DNA of 64,000 nucleotides from Caprimulgus europaeus (GCA_907165065.1 OU015528.1:29100515-29164514), one strand, 5' to 3'. Positions 1 through 15,000 are shown, counted from the first letter of the stretch. Notes: generated from the letters alone by a model not told the origin. Numbers and translations are program-made.

Positions 1-2068
1 CCCAATAATTCTGGGTATTGCCACAGGTTGTCTGTGTGAACTCGAACAAATAATATAAATTTATTTCCCTGTGCAAGAAGACAACTACTTTATTACTGTA
101 GAGTGATTTTGTGAGCTCAGTTGACTGTATTGTAACGAGGGATAACATTGACTTCTTTACAAGTTAAGAATGTTTTATTGGAGTATCATAATTCTAGAAG
201 ACACATATTTCTTCAATTTTGTAACAGATATTAAATACTTCAAGAGTGTTATTTTAAGTTGAAAATGAGATTTAATATATAGTTTGGTTAGGTTTGGGGT
301 TTTTTTTTGTTTTTTTGTTTTTTTAATACAAGTTTCATTTGCCATGATGTTATTGTTATTTTTGTTCTTATTATTACTCTTGTCAGCTCAGTTTCTGCTA
401 CGAACAGTTCTCAATTTTAAAAGTAAATTATCCAGCAGAATGACTGCAGAGGCTGATTAATATCACAATTTGAAACCAATATTTGTATTTAATCTAAGGC
501 CCGGTCAGTAATATAAGGTTTTGTGTCTTTCATCTATCTGCAATAGGTGCATTGTTTGTTTACATGCTGTGGTTTGTTACTGGAGAAGAATGTTTTTAAT
601 AGCAACCATAATTTAAACTGGTTAATTAAAAGGTAACCAAATTAATTTTCATCCTAAGGACTAAAGTGGAGATATAGATATATATATATACACACACACA
701 CACATAAAGGCTGTGGTTTTCTTTCAAGCCTATTTAGGGCAAGAAGGGAAATGGAGATGGTTTGGTTTTGCTAATGAATATTCACACAGCTAGGAAGCAG
801 GCAAATGGTCTGTATTGAAGGGAACTGAAGCTGTAAAGGAACTAAAGTGTTGCTCTGTAGCAACAAATGCCACTGTGTTAGAAGAGTTGCAGATATTTGG
901 AAATAATAAAACTACCTATAAACTGGGCATTTTGACCTTTTTTTAGACCAATTATTTCCTTTTGTTAACCTTACCTGAAGAAGCAAAGCCACATAAGCAG
1001 ACACCTTTGGTCCCATAATCTCATTCCTTTCCCTGATTCTTTTTCTATTTTTTTCATGATTCATTCTTCTTTTCAAGTCTTTGAATCATCATCATTCACA
1101 TTAGCTATCTTCTTCCTTGGCACAACTCCTGAAACATGTACTTTGGATGTCAGCATTTCCCAGCAGTTTAATGACAAAGTAAACTATGGGTTTTTTTCCC
1201 CCCTTTTTATCTAATTCCACTACAGTATGCAATAGAGTAGAAAGAGAATTAACCATTTATATGCACTTTTCAGATATGGCATTTTAATCACCATCTGATC
1301 ATCAAGAACAATCTTATTAAGGCAAAAAAACATGGTACACTTTATTAGGAAAAGATTCTTAAACCAATGCTTTACAAAGCAAGGGTCATGACCCCAAGGG
1401 AGGCTGTGGCAGACTACAGTAGAGGACAGACCGGGTATTCCCTTGAATCTGCTGTTTAAATGAATGTTACAGATGATATAAAAGAACTATGATGCAAAAT
1501 ACATTTGTCCTCTTATAAAAAGGAATCATGTGGGACATAAAGTCATACTAAAAAAATACAAAATACTAAAAAAAAAAAAAAAAAATTAAAAGCTGCAACA
1601 GTAGACTTTCCCAATATTTTCATTTTTAAAATATCATGGAATATATCCGACTTAAAATTATTTCACTTATTTCATTAACTTTTCTTGTATGGATTCAGAC
1701 ACAGTGAGTCAAACATTGCATGAATCAAACCTCAGGAGGATCCAGTTTTTATCAATCTTGTACTGAAAGACTGATTAAAATCTAGCTGGAAAAAATACTA
1801 ACTTGAGAAATGAATTCAAGAATATTTTTATTTCTGCATTCTTCAAACTCAAGGATAGTCTATTCCAGATATAACAATCTGATCAAAGCAAAGCCATGGC
1901 TTAGTTATATTACTGTATCTCAGAGCAGAGATATTGCTAGATCTAAAATTAAGGTAATGGATGCCCAAGGAGTGGTTCTGGGTAGGGATACTCCGACTGA
2001 TTCTTGTCCCTGTCATGAATCATTTGCATGGAGTATTGCATCTGAAAATATGCTACGCAAACATCAGA
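1..2068. other. AT-rich non-coding DNA
   Basis: No convincing coding frame was seen. The stretch holds a compound (TA)n(CA)n microsatellite (676-704), an A-run of about 18 (1568-1585), and T-rich patches near 300 and 1190. Around 1382-1420 a 12-bp palindrome (GGGTCATGACCC) sits in a context that faintly resembles the ends of hAT DNA transposons, but this is too weak to annotate. Most likely intergenic or intronic. Confidence 0.6.
676..704. repeat. (TA)n(CA)n compound microsatellite
   Basis: An alternating TA run passes directly into about seven CA units. This is a simple sequence repeat, likely polymorphic in length. Confidence 0.95.
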
Positions 2069-2172
2069 GTCTTCTGCAATTGCAAAAGTCACCTGGGAGT
2101 TGGAGTTGTTGAGGGAAAGCCGAAGAATGGAACAGCAAAAAGCCAAAAGAATTGAAGAAGAGAATGAAGCTG
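2069..2172 (+). CDS. possible coiled-coil exon, unrecognised
   Basis: An open frame follows a CAG acceptor-like site and ends at a donor-like G|gtaact. It translates to a charged, helix-like stretch, SSAIAKVTW followed by ELELLRESRRMEQQKAKR and IEEENEA, rich in E, R, K and Q with spaced L, M and I as in a coiled coil. That composition is unusual for chance frames in this AT-rich DNA. The weak point is the acceptor: the polypyrimidine tract before 2069 is poor, and an alternative start after the AAG ending at 2088 is possible. The frame stays open past the donor until about 2227, so splicing is not forced. I do not recognise the protein. If real, the exon would start with two bases of a split codon and end with one. 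The host gene would run on the plus strand. Confidence 0.3.
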
Positions 2173-4550
2173 GTAACTTAGCAGAGTCCTTTCTTCATTC
2201 CTTTTCAGGAAAGAAATTGTCAGCATAAATCATACTCTTGGACTTCCTATTTAATTCCTTGAGTTGTTTATATCATTCATCTCTAATATGCAAAACAGAA
2301 AGGAAAGACAGTAAATTAAGACATGAGAACATATTCTAGCTTAATATTCTCCAGAACAACTCTAGGTTTTGTTAACTAAAAACACCCTGGGAACTAAACC
2401 AACACATGGTAAATAGATAAATAGAAACTTTGGAGATAAATTTTTAAGATGCACTGCTATTCTGAAACAAAATGTTAATGGAGACACAACCACTGACTGC
2501 TGCCATCATCTTTCCCAGAGCAAGTGCTACATACACTGTGTTGTGCTAACAATTAAAACTGTCTTAGTCATCAAAGGAAAATTATCACCATTTTTCAGGA
2601 GAAGATAACAGAATGAGCTTTAAACTAATTAAGGACAGTTGATTTAAAAATTCTGAAGACTGGATGAGGGCTAGAAAAAGGATAATAGGATTTTAAACCA
2701 ATGACCATGTTTAACAAATAAGATGGATTGTTTTGACCTCTTTGAGGCACAGTGAAATCTGTGGCAATATATTTTTAATATTTGTCTGCACAATAAATTA
2801 TGAACTCCGGTAAAATTTTTTTGTATGTAAGGAGAATTCATCAAAAAGGGGTTCACACTGAATGGTAAACATGGCTTACCATAAAACTTCTAAAGGTCTT
2901 CTGCAAACTTTAACCTTGAACCTGCAGAATAGATCCGTTCACATAAATAAAGATACACAGACTGCATTTGTTATATTCTGCAACTGACAGGGAAATGAAA
3001 CACACTTGGTACTTTCTGGACTGGCAACAGGAAGTTGGATTAGAGCAGAGTGATTGTAATCAGCCAGTGCATCAGCAAAGTATGAGCATTGCAGAGGTAA
3101 CATCTGCCTCTGTTTTAATATGCTGACCCTTATTATGTTACTTTTGGGCTTCATAAATTCCAGTTGCTTACCTTAGCTGTGTGGTAGATTTCTCTGGGAA
3201 ACAGGAGAAAATAAACAGCCAATAGTTCAAATAAGATACCCAAAAAAGCAAATCATTATTGCATCAAAGGAATATATTTCCATGTATCTGGAGTGCAGCC
3301 CAGTTGAAAACAAACAGAAACTGAGAAATTCTGCTGCAAATGACTCACTGGCACAGAAGGAGCCTATCAAACATATGTCAAACTGATGCTGAGAAGAGGA
3401 AGTTAGAAGAAAAAGGTAAGCAGGGAAGATACATTGGTAGAGACACTAAAATAATATGTGAGAATATTCTATCTTATACGAGTGACAGCTGAAAGCTATT
3501 TCTGATTAGTTAAATGACCCATACTCAGCTTTCTGGGTTGTAGCTTTTAAACACCTGCTTGGTAGAACCAAAAGCATGGATAGATTTGTCTGGTGGGTAA
3601 GGCCAGCACTAGCAGAAGGCAAGCCACTGATCAAGAGCTTATGCCAGATTTCCAGGTGGAAGCCAAGAGCCAAAGTCAGGCAATGAAAAACCTGTCAGTT
3701 ATCAGGAGCACAAACTAGGAATCAAGAGCTGGGCAGAGGAGCAAAACAAATGTAAGAACCTGAAGTTAAAATTATCAAAAGAGCCCTTTAGAAAAGAAAA
3801 GAAAAACAGGATAGTTTCAGTCAAGAAAAAAAAAAAAAGACAGAGAGAAAGGAAAAAAACCACAAAAACAAGAAAAAAGAAGAAAGCTTCAGAAACCTAA
3901 TCAAGTATTTTGAAAGACCTTTCAGATGGGTCCATGACTGTGCAGAATTGACCAGGGAGGGAAGCTTGCCCCGAATTCACCATCAACAGTCAACACAAAA
4001 GTTTTAATCGATGGGTTAACAGCCAAAAGATAAACCTTTGCCAATCTGTGGTAATGAAGAACTACATAAAAAACCATCATCTGTATTCTGTGTTCAGTGG
4101 AAAAAAGTAGTCACCATGCCCTTCTGTCATGAAATTTGTATCTGTCTGATCTATGAGTTGAATTAATATTAATGAGCATGACATTAAGTTGATGCCTCAC
4201 TGTGAAGAATGAAGCACAATCAATACTGTCCCGAACAATGGATACAAGAGAAATAAGAAAAAAATAAGGCAGAAAGTCACTAATCCTGTTTTACATGGAA
4301 CTCAAGTACATGTGAACTTCCATAGTCACAGAGGATATTTGTGGCAGAGCTAGAATGAAGTGAGATCACCTGCATGTGAGGAAGCAGCTGTTAATACTAC
4401 TGTCAAATTTTCTCTTTTTGAGACCATTTTTTACCAGTCATTGGAATATTTATGCTGTGGTTGATAGAATAAATCATTGATAGCAGAAGATATCTCCTCT
4501 TGGGATGGTGTGGGGAACATGCCAAGTATGCTGAAGGATTGTGACGTGTG

Positions 4551-4663
4551 TGTTTTTTTGTTTGTTTGTTTATTCCTGTATGTTTTCTGTTGTTTGGTTT
4601 TTTTTTTTTTTTTGGTGGTGGTTTTATTTTGTTCTGTTTTGTTTTGCTTTGGTTTTTTTTTTA
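4551..4663 (+). repeat. T-rich low-complexity tract
   Basis: Mostly T with scattered G (TTTG and TTTTG units), including a run of about 15 T. Its translation gives a false hydrophobic F/V/L-rich frame, which should not be called a membrane protein. Confidence 0.85.
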
Positions 4664-7600
4664 ATTTGCATTATCTCATGACTTTGCTTCCTTAATCTAA
4701 TCCCAACTCCCTAAATAAAAGACCAACCATATGTGTCTTTGTTATGGCTCTATGGCTTAGCAAGTTAGCACTGGCAACAGAATCTACAGTGAGCCAGATA
4801 CACTCTGTTAAATACTTCTTGCCATTTTATGAGTCCCTGTGAAACAACCCTTAAGGCTATTCAAGCTGCAACAGGCATATTGCTCTTACTGCTCTTTATT
4901 TTATTATGAATTATTAGAACAATATTTTATCAGAATCCAATAAAATATACATCTTTCACTTTGTGAATCTTGAAACTCTGTTAAAAGAGTAAAAGAAGTG
5001 TTACTTTACCAGCTGTCAATCCAACTCATGGCTAATAAATAAGCTTCATTCATTTTGGCAGAGCTCATGGCAGAGCTTTTCTGTTGCAGGGTTGTAGGTG
5101 CTGCAAGGACAATGTAAATACAATTGTAAGCAACTGTCTCTCCTGATGGAAACTCAGTAGAGATAAACAAATACATTTTTAAAAATTATAAAGAACATAA
5201 GAGAAGAAGAGAAAACAGAGAAGAAAAAAATATATCTCTGCTGGTAGTGTTCTGTGATGTCAGGCTGTTGATCATCAATAACAGACCCAGGTACCCAGGA
5301 TGTGAGCTGAGAAGCATTTTTCCTCCAAACGAAACAGCAGACAAATGGAGACAGTAACTCACTAAGCTGATAAGGTGGAAATAAAGTCCAGAAAGCAGAG
5401 ACCTATAGGTACACTTAGTATTCTGTCAGGAGGATCTGGGCCAGGGAAATTGTCTTCAGTTATCAGTGGTGGGAGTCAACTCATCTAGCTTTAGCTGTTA
5501 GAAAAATGAGAAGCTTTTTGTCTTTGCTTTCTCTGTAGTCAAGAGAAAGAAAGAGAAGGAAATGCCTCATCCAGGAAGGTCATCTGGTATAATTATTTTA
5601 AGATTAGTTTACTTGCTTATTGAGCACCTCTCTCTATTTTATGTATGAGTAATTGACAAAACTACCTCAGACTAGACCACTAACTTTAAGATGACTAAAA
5701 CTAGATGAGCTAGCTGACTCTTGGTGTTCACAGCTGCAAGCTGTAATTATAAGGAAGCTTTCCGCAGTAGAATGTACAAGCAACAAAAAACTGGTGAAGC
5801 ACAAAAAGACCACAGCTTGCTCCATGGTCAGTGCTCTCTCTACCTCTCTCAGATCACAGGAATACAAGAGTCAGTCTACTAGGACCTCAGTGTTACTCAC
5901 CGACTTGTTACTGATGGTAGCCTATGCCAAGTCCCTCAGAGGATGGTGTCCCTTTTAGAAAAGTTTTTGTCCTGTCCTCTGTGGATGAGTCCTGCTTCCG
6001 TGTCACCTGGAAGATAAAACTTTTTTTCCAAGACCAGGCCCAGAAACTCACTTTTTGGGACAGTATCAAATCCACTGGACAAGGGGGAAAACATGCTAGT
6101 TTTCAGTTTCTAAGCTTACTTTACAGTTACTACTTTATTAGTAGATAGCCTAGGGTGAAGCATGAATGAGCCTGGTAGTCAGAGTACGCATCCTGGAAGT
6201 GGGACTTGCAGAGACAAGCCCCTACTCTCAAGGAACATGTTCAATAGAGTGAACCTGTTTCATCACAACAGCACAAGAAACTTTCTTTCTCTCTCCCTCC
6301 ATGGCACAGAGACCAGTGCACATGACTAGAAGTTAGGAAACTGTATGGTCAAATCTTGATCCCATCAAAACTGTGGATAAGAAGTATTTCCTATTTTGCT
6401 AACTTTGTTAATCAGCTGTTTCTGCTTCCCCTGTAACATTTAACAAAAAATTGAAAAAAAAAAAAAAAAAAGTTTTTCATTTCTCTTTCAGATGTAAGGA
6501 GATGTATTTGGCCACACTATCTGAACTCATGTTCCTCTTTTGACTTCAACACAAAGCAGTGTTTTATCATGCTGAAGTGCATAAGACACCCTGGGAAAAG
6601 CCAGTAGCTTAAAACTTATTAGGGAAAACTGTGGAGAACCCTTGGTGGATAGATAAAAACCACACTTAAAAGTGTCAGTCATTTCCTGAACCCTTCAAAG
6701 TCCTGAATGTGAAAAGAGGATCTTTCATGGACTTGTGAGACCTCCAAGGCTAAGCAAAAGTGACCATCATTTTTCATTGCTACAGTTTTGAATTCAGGGT
6801 CTTAGTCTTACCTAAGTTTGCTTTAGCTACTAAATCTTCTTAGCTGAAAGCTTATTTCAGGTTACTAGAACTGTCAGAAAACAAGGCCAAAATCAAGACT
6901 GTTTGGTCAATGATAGTCATATTTACAGTTCAGACTATATGTATGCAAGTAAAAAATATTCAAGGTAAGCTTCAAGTTATTATAGCGGAGTGTAAAATTG
7001 TACTCATGAGGGTAGACCTCACTCTAGCTCTCAAGGTGAAACAAAAAATGAAATTGCCAACAAACATATTACAGCTAGTGATTAAGTTTCTTTTTATACA
7101 CTCTTGGGAACATTGGGACAGGCAGTTCTGATGGGGAATACATTATTACTTCTGATTACACTGTACTATCCCACTGCAGAGGTCTGATACTAGATTTCAG
7201 TGGAAAAATAGTTACAATAAATATGTGAAGTATATATCATGCAACCATCACAAGTATCCATAGTTACAATGAAATTGAGTTACATATCATGAAAAATTAC
7301 ATATGGGATGTCCCTTTGAAAGGTTATTTTTATACTTCATTTAAGTCGTAGATATAAAGGTCTTCAGAGCTCAGGCATTTAAAAAGATATATTGAAACGA
7401 AAAAAGTGTCCTTGTGTAAGGCTTTTTAAAATTAAATTAATTCTATTTTATCATATTTTAAAATACCAAAACATGCCGCACACTTTATCATAATGGGTTG
7501 CAAAACTTGGTGTCAGGAGAGGTATGAGGAAGGAGTATTCTTTTGCTATCATTACTGCTGTGACCGAGATGGGAGCCCTGACATATTCCTTTCTGCATTT

Positions 7601-10600
7601 AAAACTTGTTATGCTTTTGTACTTGCTGTCTCCATAGGTTGAAAATACATGTATACATGCATGCTCAGCCTCATGTAGTTAGTTACATGAATCAGGGAGT
7701 GATATTTTGTAAAGCATGATGATATGTTGGGGTATTAGAACGAATCATCAGGACAAGTAAATATTTGAGAGGTGAAAAGTATGTCCAGAGTTCTGGCACT
7801 TGAAAGATAAATAAGAAGGACAGGAATGAGTGGCCATGAATTTTACAACTGCAGTCTGTGCATCTATCATTCAGCAAACATTTGTTACTATTATTAATAA
7901 TGTGACATAAAATTAAAAACAGCAGACTTGGCAGATATGTGAAATAGCAGATGGCACTTTAAATGGGATGGGGGAATACCCAGCAGATACTAACACTCCC
8001 TGGCCATAGACCTGGCATTTATATAAATGAGAGAGGCAAAATCTGGACATAGCAAAGACCCCACATGTGTACACTTGTGTACAATTATTTTTGTGTCTAC
8101 TAGTCAGATCATAATTCTGGCTAAGACATTCTCTCCCCCTGATCTGGGAAAAATTCCAGCCATGTTCACACTGAGGCTCTAGCAACATAGCTGTTGTACT
8201 ATCCTCCTTGGGAACAGAAGAGGACAGAAGAAGATTGTCAGAGTCCTGCCCAGATGGGTGCTCTCTGCAAAACCAAGGAAGAATCTAGTTCTCACCTGTC
8301 TCTTGAAGTAAAGCAATATGCTACCCACAATGTGTCACATAATACCAGTACAGCTTCCTAGGTGGTTTAAGGTCTATACTGTTCCTAAGCAAGCATTTAA
8401 TCTTCAAACCTCTGGCTGATTTTGTAGGCATATTAAAAAAAATGAACTTCAGGACTAATGCTAATTTGACAAAAGAAAATGATGTCTATTCCAGAGCACT
8501 CAAACTAGAGCTTATTTAAAAAGTGATTTTCTGATATTCTTATATTGAAAAACAACTGTTTCGTACTTATTTTCCATTGTAATCCAGGATCAAAATACTT
8601 CAAATGTGAGCAATTGTTCTACTATATTAACTCATATAACTTTTGAAGTCTAAATAAATCAGCATTATAGAAATTATTTTCATTTTATCAGTATTTAATC
8701 TCATAATATTCTCCTGACCTTCAGTTCCAGGTCTACTAGTTCTTAAATATTTTGCAGCCTGGTCAGGGGAAATGGTTAACTACCATCTTTATGGCCATAA
8801 GAACAAGTAAATCTTTGAAAACTTATGCAGCATTTTGAGAAGACATTTTCTATGGGAACTGCAATTATATCTGCAAGTCCTGCAGCAAGAAGTTATTTCA
8901 CACCAGGGCAAATTTGGGTAGCAAATACTGATGTGTATTTTCCCTTGCTGGTAAAGACAGTGAGGAAAACTCTAAAGACGTTATAGGTGATGAAAGCACT
9001 TATTTTCTTCAACGAAATATTTTATAAGCTAACTTCCTGGCACGGCCAATAACACAGGTTTTGGAGATAAAAAAGCACTCATTCCTACCTTTCACTGCTC
9101 TGAAGGATTTTCAGTCCTGTCTCTTAATTTTTCTTCACCATTACAGTGTCCTTTTGGAGGTTTTTGATTTGGGTCAGCAAGTAGCCAAATCTATTTGTAT
9201 TTGAATTCCCCTATGAACACCATAAGTAAGCAGTTGCTTCTGCTTTTCTGAAAGTGATCCATTATGAATAGAAGTACATTGAAAACAGCTAGATTCAGTG
9301 ACGGTTACAGATCCTTACTTGGCACACAAGTCACGAACAGTCCTGTAGGTTTGTAAATACTGCCAAATGACCAGTGTTCAGAATGCAGAGCAGATAATCC
9401 TGAATAATGGCCCCAGTTGATTAATCTTTATAGGCAAGAAATAGGCATATAGAATTATCATCTTCCTCTACTACTGTTAGAATTTGGGAAAAATTTCTAT
9501 AAGAACGATGCACAATACTTCACATTTTTATGACTTACTGTGAGATAATATTGCGAAGAAAAAATTTCTGCAGAATAATGAGAAGAGCTTAAGCTTGAAA
9601 ATTATACATCTGTTTCACTGCTTTTCTTTCACAATCAAAAACTGTTGTGCAGTATTTACTATTCAGGCTAATTTACCACATCAAATGAGTTTAGTAATTT
9701 ATATCCAACACATTCTATTTTTCCCATTTTGCATAAAGCTGCACAAGAAACTTGAATTGTTCTGTGCATACCTCTCCACACACTTTTGCTGACAACTTTT
9801 TAGGGCACTTAGTGGTGGGGAGATTAAATACTCTTAGGCAGGAGGCAAATAAATTTCCATCTCCCACTCATTGGAAAAATACACTGAGTGCTGAGTGGTT
9901 CAGAAAGAGACTCCCAGGGAAATAGGGCAAGATAAAATACTAGTTGCTAAACGAACACAAAATTTATTAGGCTGAAAAGGAACTACTTCAGAAGAAACTT
10001 GAATCTTAATATCTACCGCTTAGATCTGGGTCCTTCATGTAGGGCTCTGAACTATGAGCCCTCTTCAGGAAGGAGGTCCATCTTTCTTCAGATAAGGATA
10101 CTTCATTCCAGTATCTCAGAGGTTAGAGCTACCATACAGAAAAGCAAACACCCATTTGTAAATCTCTGCCCGAATATCAGGGCTGATCGCAGCCTACCTA
10201 CTGCACAGCTCAGGGAAGGACCAAGAAGAGCAAGAGCCAGTGGTTAATACAGCTCCTAACCTAATGAGCAGAGAGTGCACAGATGGAGGCCTTGGATGAG
10301 ACCTGCCATGGTACTTCAAGTACATTGGTACACTCAGGGTCTTGATATTAAAATTTCAGCAAGTGTCATGGTATTTGAATATGAGATTCGAATCACTAAA
10401 AATATCAGACAGGATACCAAGATCCTTCATTAATCTCAAGTTCTTTGGAAAGATACGATATATTATAAAGTAAAAATTTAAAATAATCAGCCTTGCAAAA
10501 AGATGTCTTTTGAATGACCCAATCATTATCGAGAATTAAAATAACAGTTAATGGCAATGAAGGCATTTAAAGGGTGACAAGTTTCAACCACTGAACTTGT

Positions 10601-11962
10601 GGAAGATTTGGCAGTAGAACAAACACCATTGTCGAGGAGGACTGAGTTACAACGTTTTGGACAGCAGAAATCGGCAGAGAGTTTAATTGGTTTGATTAAT
10701 AGATCCTTTCTGGAAGAAGTGCTATATTGCAAGGACAGATAAACCATGAACTTCCCTATTCCTAGTTTCTCAGCTGATATACAATCCACAGTAAAAGCAT
10801 GTGTGCACATGTGCTTCACAAGGATCAATAGTTACTTGCGGGGATTTGAGAAAAATATTTCATTAGGCAGTCAAAATGATGGGAAGATCTTTTTTGTCAA
10901 TTATGAAGCTACTTTCTTTAACATGTATGCAACAGTAATGTGATCTTTAGGTAAAATACAACACAAAACAACCTTTCTTTTCTATTTTTTAAACTTGTGA
11001 AGAAGATTAAGCCACATAACTACAAAACATCCTAATGTTAAGTCTACCATAGTGTAGGAGTCTCTACCAATATTTCCTCAAAAGCTATGCTGCCAGCATA
11101 GCTTCAATTTCAAATAGCAGAAAGCTAAGCCTACAGTCTTCAAAATCTTTCCATTATTTCCTTCAATTACTAGCTTTGAGACCCAGTTTTTCTTTTCCTT
11201 TAAATCCCTCCTTAATTACACTATTATTAAAACAAATAGTCCAGCACAACATACCACATACTGCAAGAAGGTACACCTTTTCATTTTGAATGTCATAAGG
11301 AAAAAAAAAATAAAAAGAGAATTAAGAAAGTATAGGCAATATTTCACTACTCTCCCACAATGTTTTGGTATCTCTTCCTCTTTCAGTCTACTTAAGGTTG
11401 TATGCCACTGTTCTAAGTTCTTCAAAAAACCCAAATCCTTCTTTTTTGCTGCCTTTCTGGATTATAGTGGAAAAAAAAAAAAATAGAATCAGCAACCCCT
11501 ATTATGGATGTTTGTTTTTTACCAACTAGTTTACATAGACATGTCCAAATAGGCAGAAAATATATTTATGTTGCCTCTCCCTAGCTATTTTGTCAAGTCT
11601 AAAGTTCACTGGATTTAAAGAATTAGGTCAGTGAGATTTAGTGCAAAATTATGTCACTTCTGAAATGGAAAAGGGTAAAAAGAAAGACTGGAGACAGTAA
11701 TTAGTTTCCTGAAAAGTTTCTCATCTTATTCTCTGTAGAGTGGGAGAAGCTAGTTCTTGCCAGTATTCTTCCAAAACTCTAAGCACTAAGGACAATTACA
11801 GAAATGGACAAAAAGTTAAGGGATTGAATTTCCTACCAGTCTTTCACCTATCCTAGCCTTTCATATGTAAAGCATTAAAAAAATATTTTTTTTTTATTTT
11901 GGATGCCATTTGCAAGGTCCTTCTTACATAAACAGGATTTGGGGGGCGGGGTGTGTGTTATC

Positions 11963-11965
11963 TAT

Positions 11966-12008
<43 letters not shown>

Positions 12009-12011
12009 TTT
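11963..12011. repeat. (TATT)n microsatellite
   Basis: About twelve uninterrupted TATT units, preceded by a G-rich and GT-rich patch (11941-11958). Confidence 0.95.
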
Positions 12012-15000
12012 CAGAATGGCTATGCCATTGACTGTTTTCTTTTACAGAGAGATTCTCCATTCAAATGGTAAAAATATTTCCTCCATTTGTTCTAGGAGTA
12101 AAACTGTGAATAAAAGATAGCTCTCCAGAACTGTAGTGTCTCAGCTTAGATCTTTTTAAAAGTTGCTTAAAGATACTTTTTCATCACTGCAGACAAGCTA
12201 TCCCAAGACTAGGAAACCCTTCAACCCTATTGCGTTGTTTGACGATGCTGTTTCATTCCTATTTAGAATTCCTCTTATATTTGCACTCTTCAAGAAAACT
12301 CTCCATTTTATATTCTCGCAGCAAATCGTATTTGCATAAACTCATAGCAAAGGACTATTATCAAGACTACTTTAGAGACACTTCTATATACTACAGGCTA
12401 TACAGTACAGTGTCTCATACAAATGAGTGTTCCACATTTATATATAAAAAATGGACGCACATGTTATACATTTTTACTAATCTTAATAATGAAAGGTACT
12501 GTTAACGCAAAAACAAAATTACATTAAAAATATTCCTCCATGGTCATAACTGTGTGTTGCAGAACAAACAATATAGGTAAGGCTTCATTATCTCCTTCAA
12601 ACACCACAAATATTCAGATCTTTGGAAATCTGAGTATTAAAATTATTCCCTACGCTTTCTCTAGATTTCTGGGATTTAAACCTTACTCAGCTCCTTCAAT
12701 TAGAACTCACCCTGCATAAGATTTTTCTTCCATAGAATAGTAAGTTAGCATGCGAGAAAAGTTAGCATTTAAGAGAAAAATCCAATAACCTGTTTCAAAA
12801 AGCCTGGCCCAAGTGAAGATCTTGACAACACTCCCACTGCCTGCATTGGATACATGGTCTCATCTGTAAGGGAACAAGCATTTTATCTTGTTTTAAACAG
12901 TACTAGAAGACACTGTTTCAGAACATTTACAGAACATCCAAAAATGTATTTCTGGGTAATAAAAATGAATAATTTTATTGCAACTCTTTTATTTCTTATT
13001 TAAAAATGTATGAAATGAATCAATCTCTTGCACAAAAGTCTTGGGAAGAGAAAATTTATATTTCTTCATTTTAACATAATTTATAAATGGGATATTTTGA
13101 TATTGTAATTTAATCAGAAATAAAAAGAGCAAAAAAACCCCCAAAAATACACTTGCCATCTTAAGTAAAACAGCTTTTTCTAATGGAAAGCTGTATTTTT
13201 ACAGACTGTTATAACTATGTCTTCATGATGTTCTTCAAAGCATCTTGTGGAGTGGGAGTGAAGAAGTTAAGCTTTTAAATCTTTTCAAACAATAAAATTT
13301 TAGTCTTTGTATAGAACTGAGACAAGAAATATTTAGTGTTCACATAACCTAATAATTAGCCTTTTAATGTTAAAGAGGCATCACATTTTTTGAAGACATA
13401 TATCTGGAAGAAAACATTTGACTTCACCATGACTGATTGATGAAGGCTTGGTTGTTTAACCTTAACACTTTCTTCATGCTCAGTTTGTATAAGGATTATA
13501 TAATTTGGAAAAGGACCCAGAGGTGAAAGATGCTGTATAAATGTTCTGTGTTTATCTTGATTATCACTGTAGCTAATATCCACTACTTAATTATGATAAT
13601 CAAATGCCTCTTCAACCCCAAAGTATGCAGTAATTAAATGACAAATGTTTTTTATTTGTAAAATTTTTACTCAAGTTGATTAACCAATTAGAAAGCATAT
13701 GTGCAAGTACAAAATACATCTTCATTTATTTTACAAGACAGTGTGAAATTTGAAGAGTCAAGCTGTACTTTGCTAATCACCAGGAGTGACAGCTCTATCA
13801 TTGGCTCATAGATAAAAGTCTGATTCTCAAATATGTTATTATGGATCTATTTAGGTAGAATAATTAGTTAAAAAGGGATTGAATTTTCAATTAAAAAAAT
13901 AGGATTTTTTCTTTTTGTTATAATTCCATGAAAAAAAATTCCATTGTCAATTAATCAATCAAAATATGAATATGTATGTAGAACTTTTGTGTTTTTCTGT
14001 CACCTTTACAAAGGAATAAGGCTCTCATTTACAATCCTGACTATATTAGAAGTTTTGTTTTAATGGAGAATATGAAAAATTAGTGGCTCTAAGGAGAGTA
14101 ATGTTTTTCTGAGATATATACGACAAGATGGAAATAATAACTACTACCAGAATAAGATCAAAATGTGAAATGTTTTTGCATAAAATATGTGATCAAAAAG
14201 GAAGCAGACACATAAAGTTCTCCCATACTCACTCAGTTTAAATAAATTTAAGGCAACTTGAAGGAAGGTGAGGGAAAAGCACCTCATCTCACCTAACTGT
14301 AGCTGAGGGAGACAAATGCAAATAGAGAGACAGACAGCTACTTCCAGATTTCAATTCACTAAAATTCCAGCTGAACTGCTCTCTAACAGAGCACAGAGTG
14401 AAGCATTACGAAGTTAAAATGAGATACTAACTTTAAGGCAGCTAAAATTCAGCAATATGAATTTGGTCCTATGCAATGATGTTGCTATTTGTCTTGAAGC
14501 TACTTGCACTGGCTTTGTTTGAATTAATGATAGAACAATGGCAGGGTGTTATAAAGCAAACACTGAACAACACAGAAAATATGATGTATGATTAAGCTAG
14601 GAATAATATTTGAGCTTAATTTATATTTATTTAATTCCTAGAGCTTACTTTTCCCTCTGCTGACTTTCCAGGTCGTTTTCAGCTGAGAAATTGATATACT
14701 GAGACATATTAAAATAGACCCAAGAAGAGTATATTTTCATCAACAAAGAAATACTCATGAGAATTTTTATGGGAATTGTATGTCATAACAAATTAATAAA
14801 TATACAGTAGAATTTTGCTGACCAGAATCAGGCATAAAAGAGACTCATGTCCCTTAAGAGCACTGCCACAATAGAAAATTATGTTGTAAATTATTTGACT
14901 AAACCAGCTTCCAGTCTAAGTAGCTCTAAGGAATCAGGAATTTTTCTTTTTTTCTAGAAAACAGGGTTACTACTTAAATAAAAAAATAACTCAAACTTTA

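Noticed and set aside
3169-3190. 22-nt microexon-like interval on minus between a CCCAG acceptor and a gtaagc donor.
   Set aside because: The splice-like borders are good, but 22 nt carries no coding evidence, and such pairs occur by chance in a window this size.
4477-4695. Hydrophobic 72-codon frame resembling a membrane segment.
   Set aside because: It arises from the T-rich low-complexity tract.
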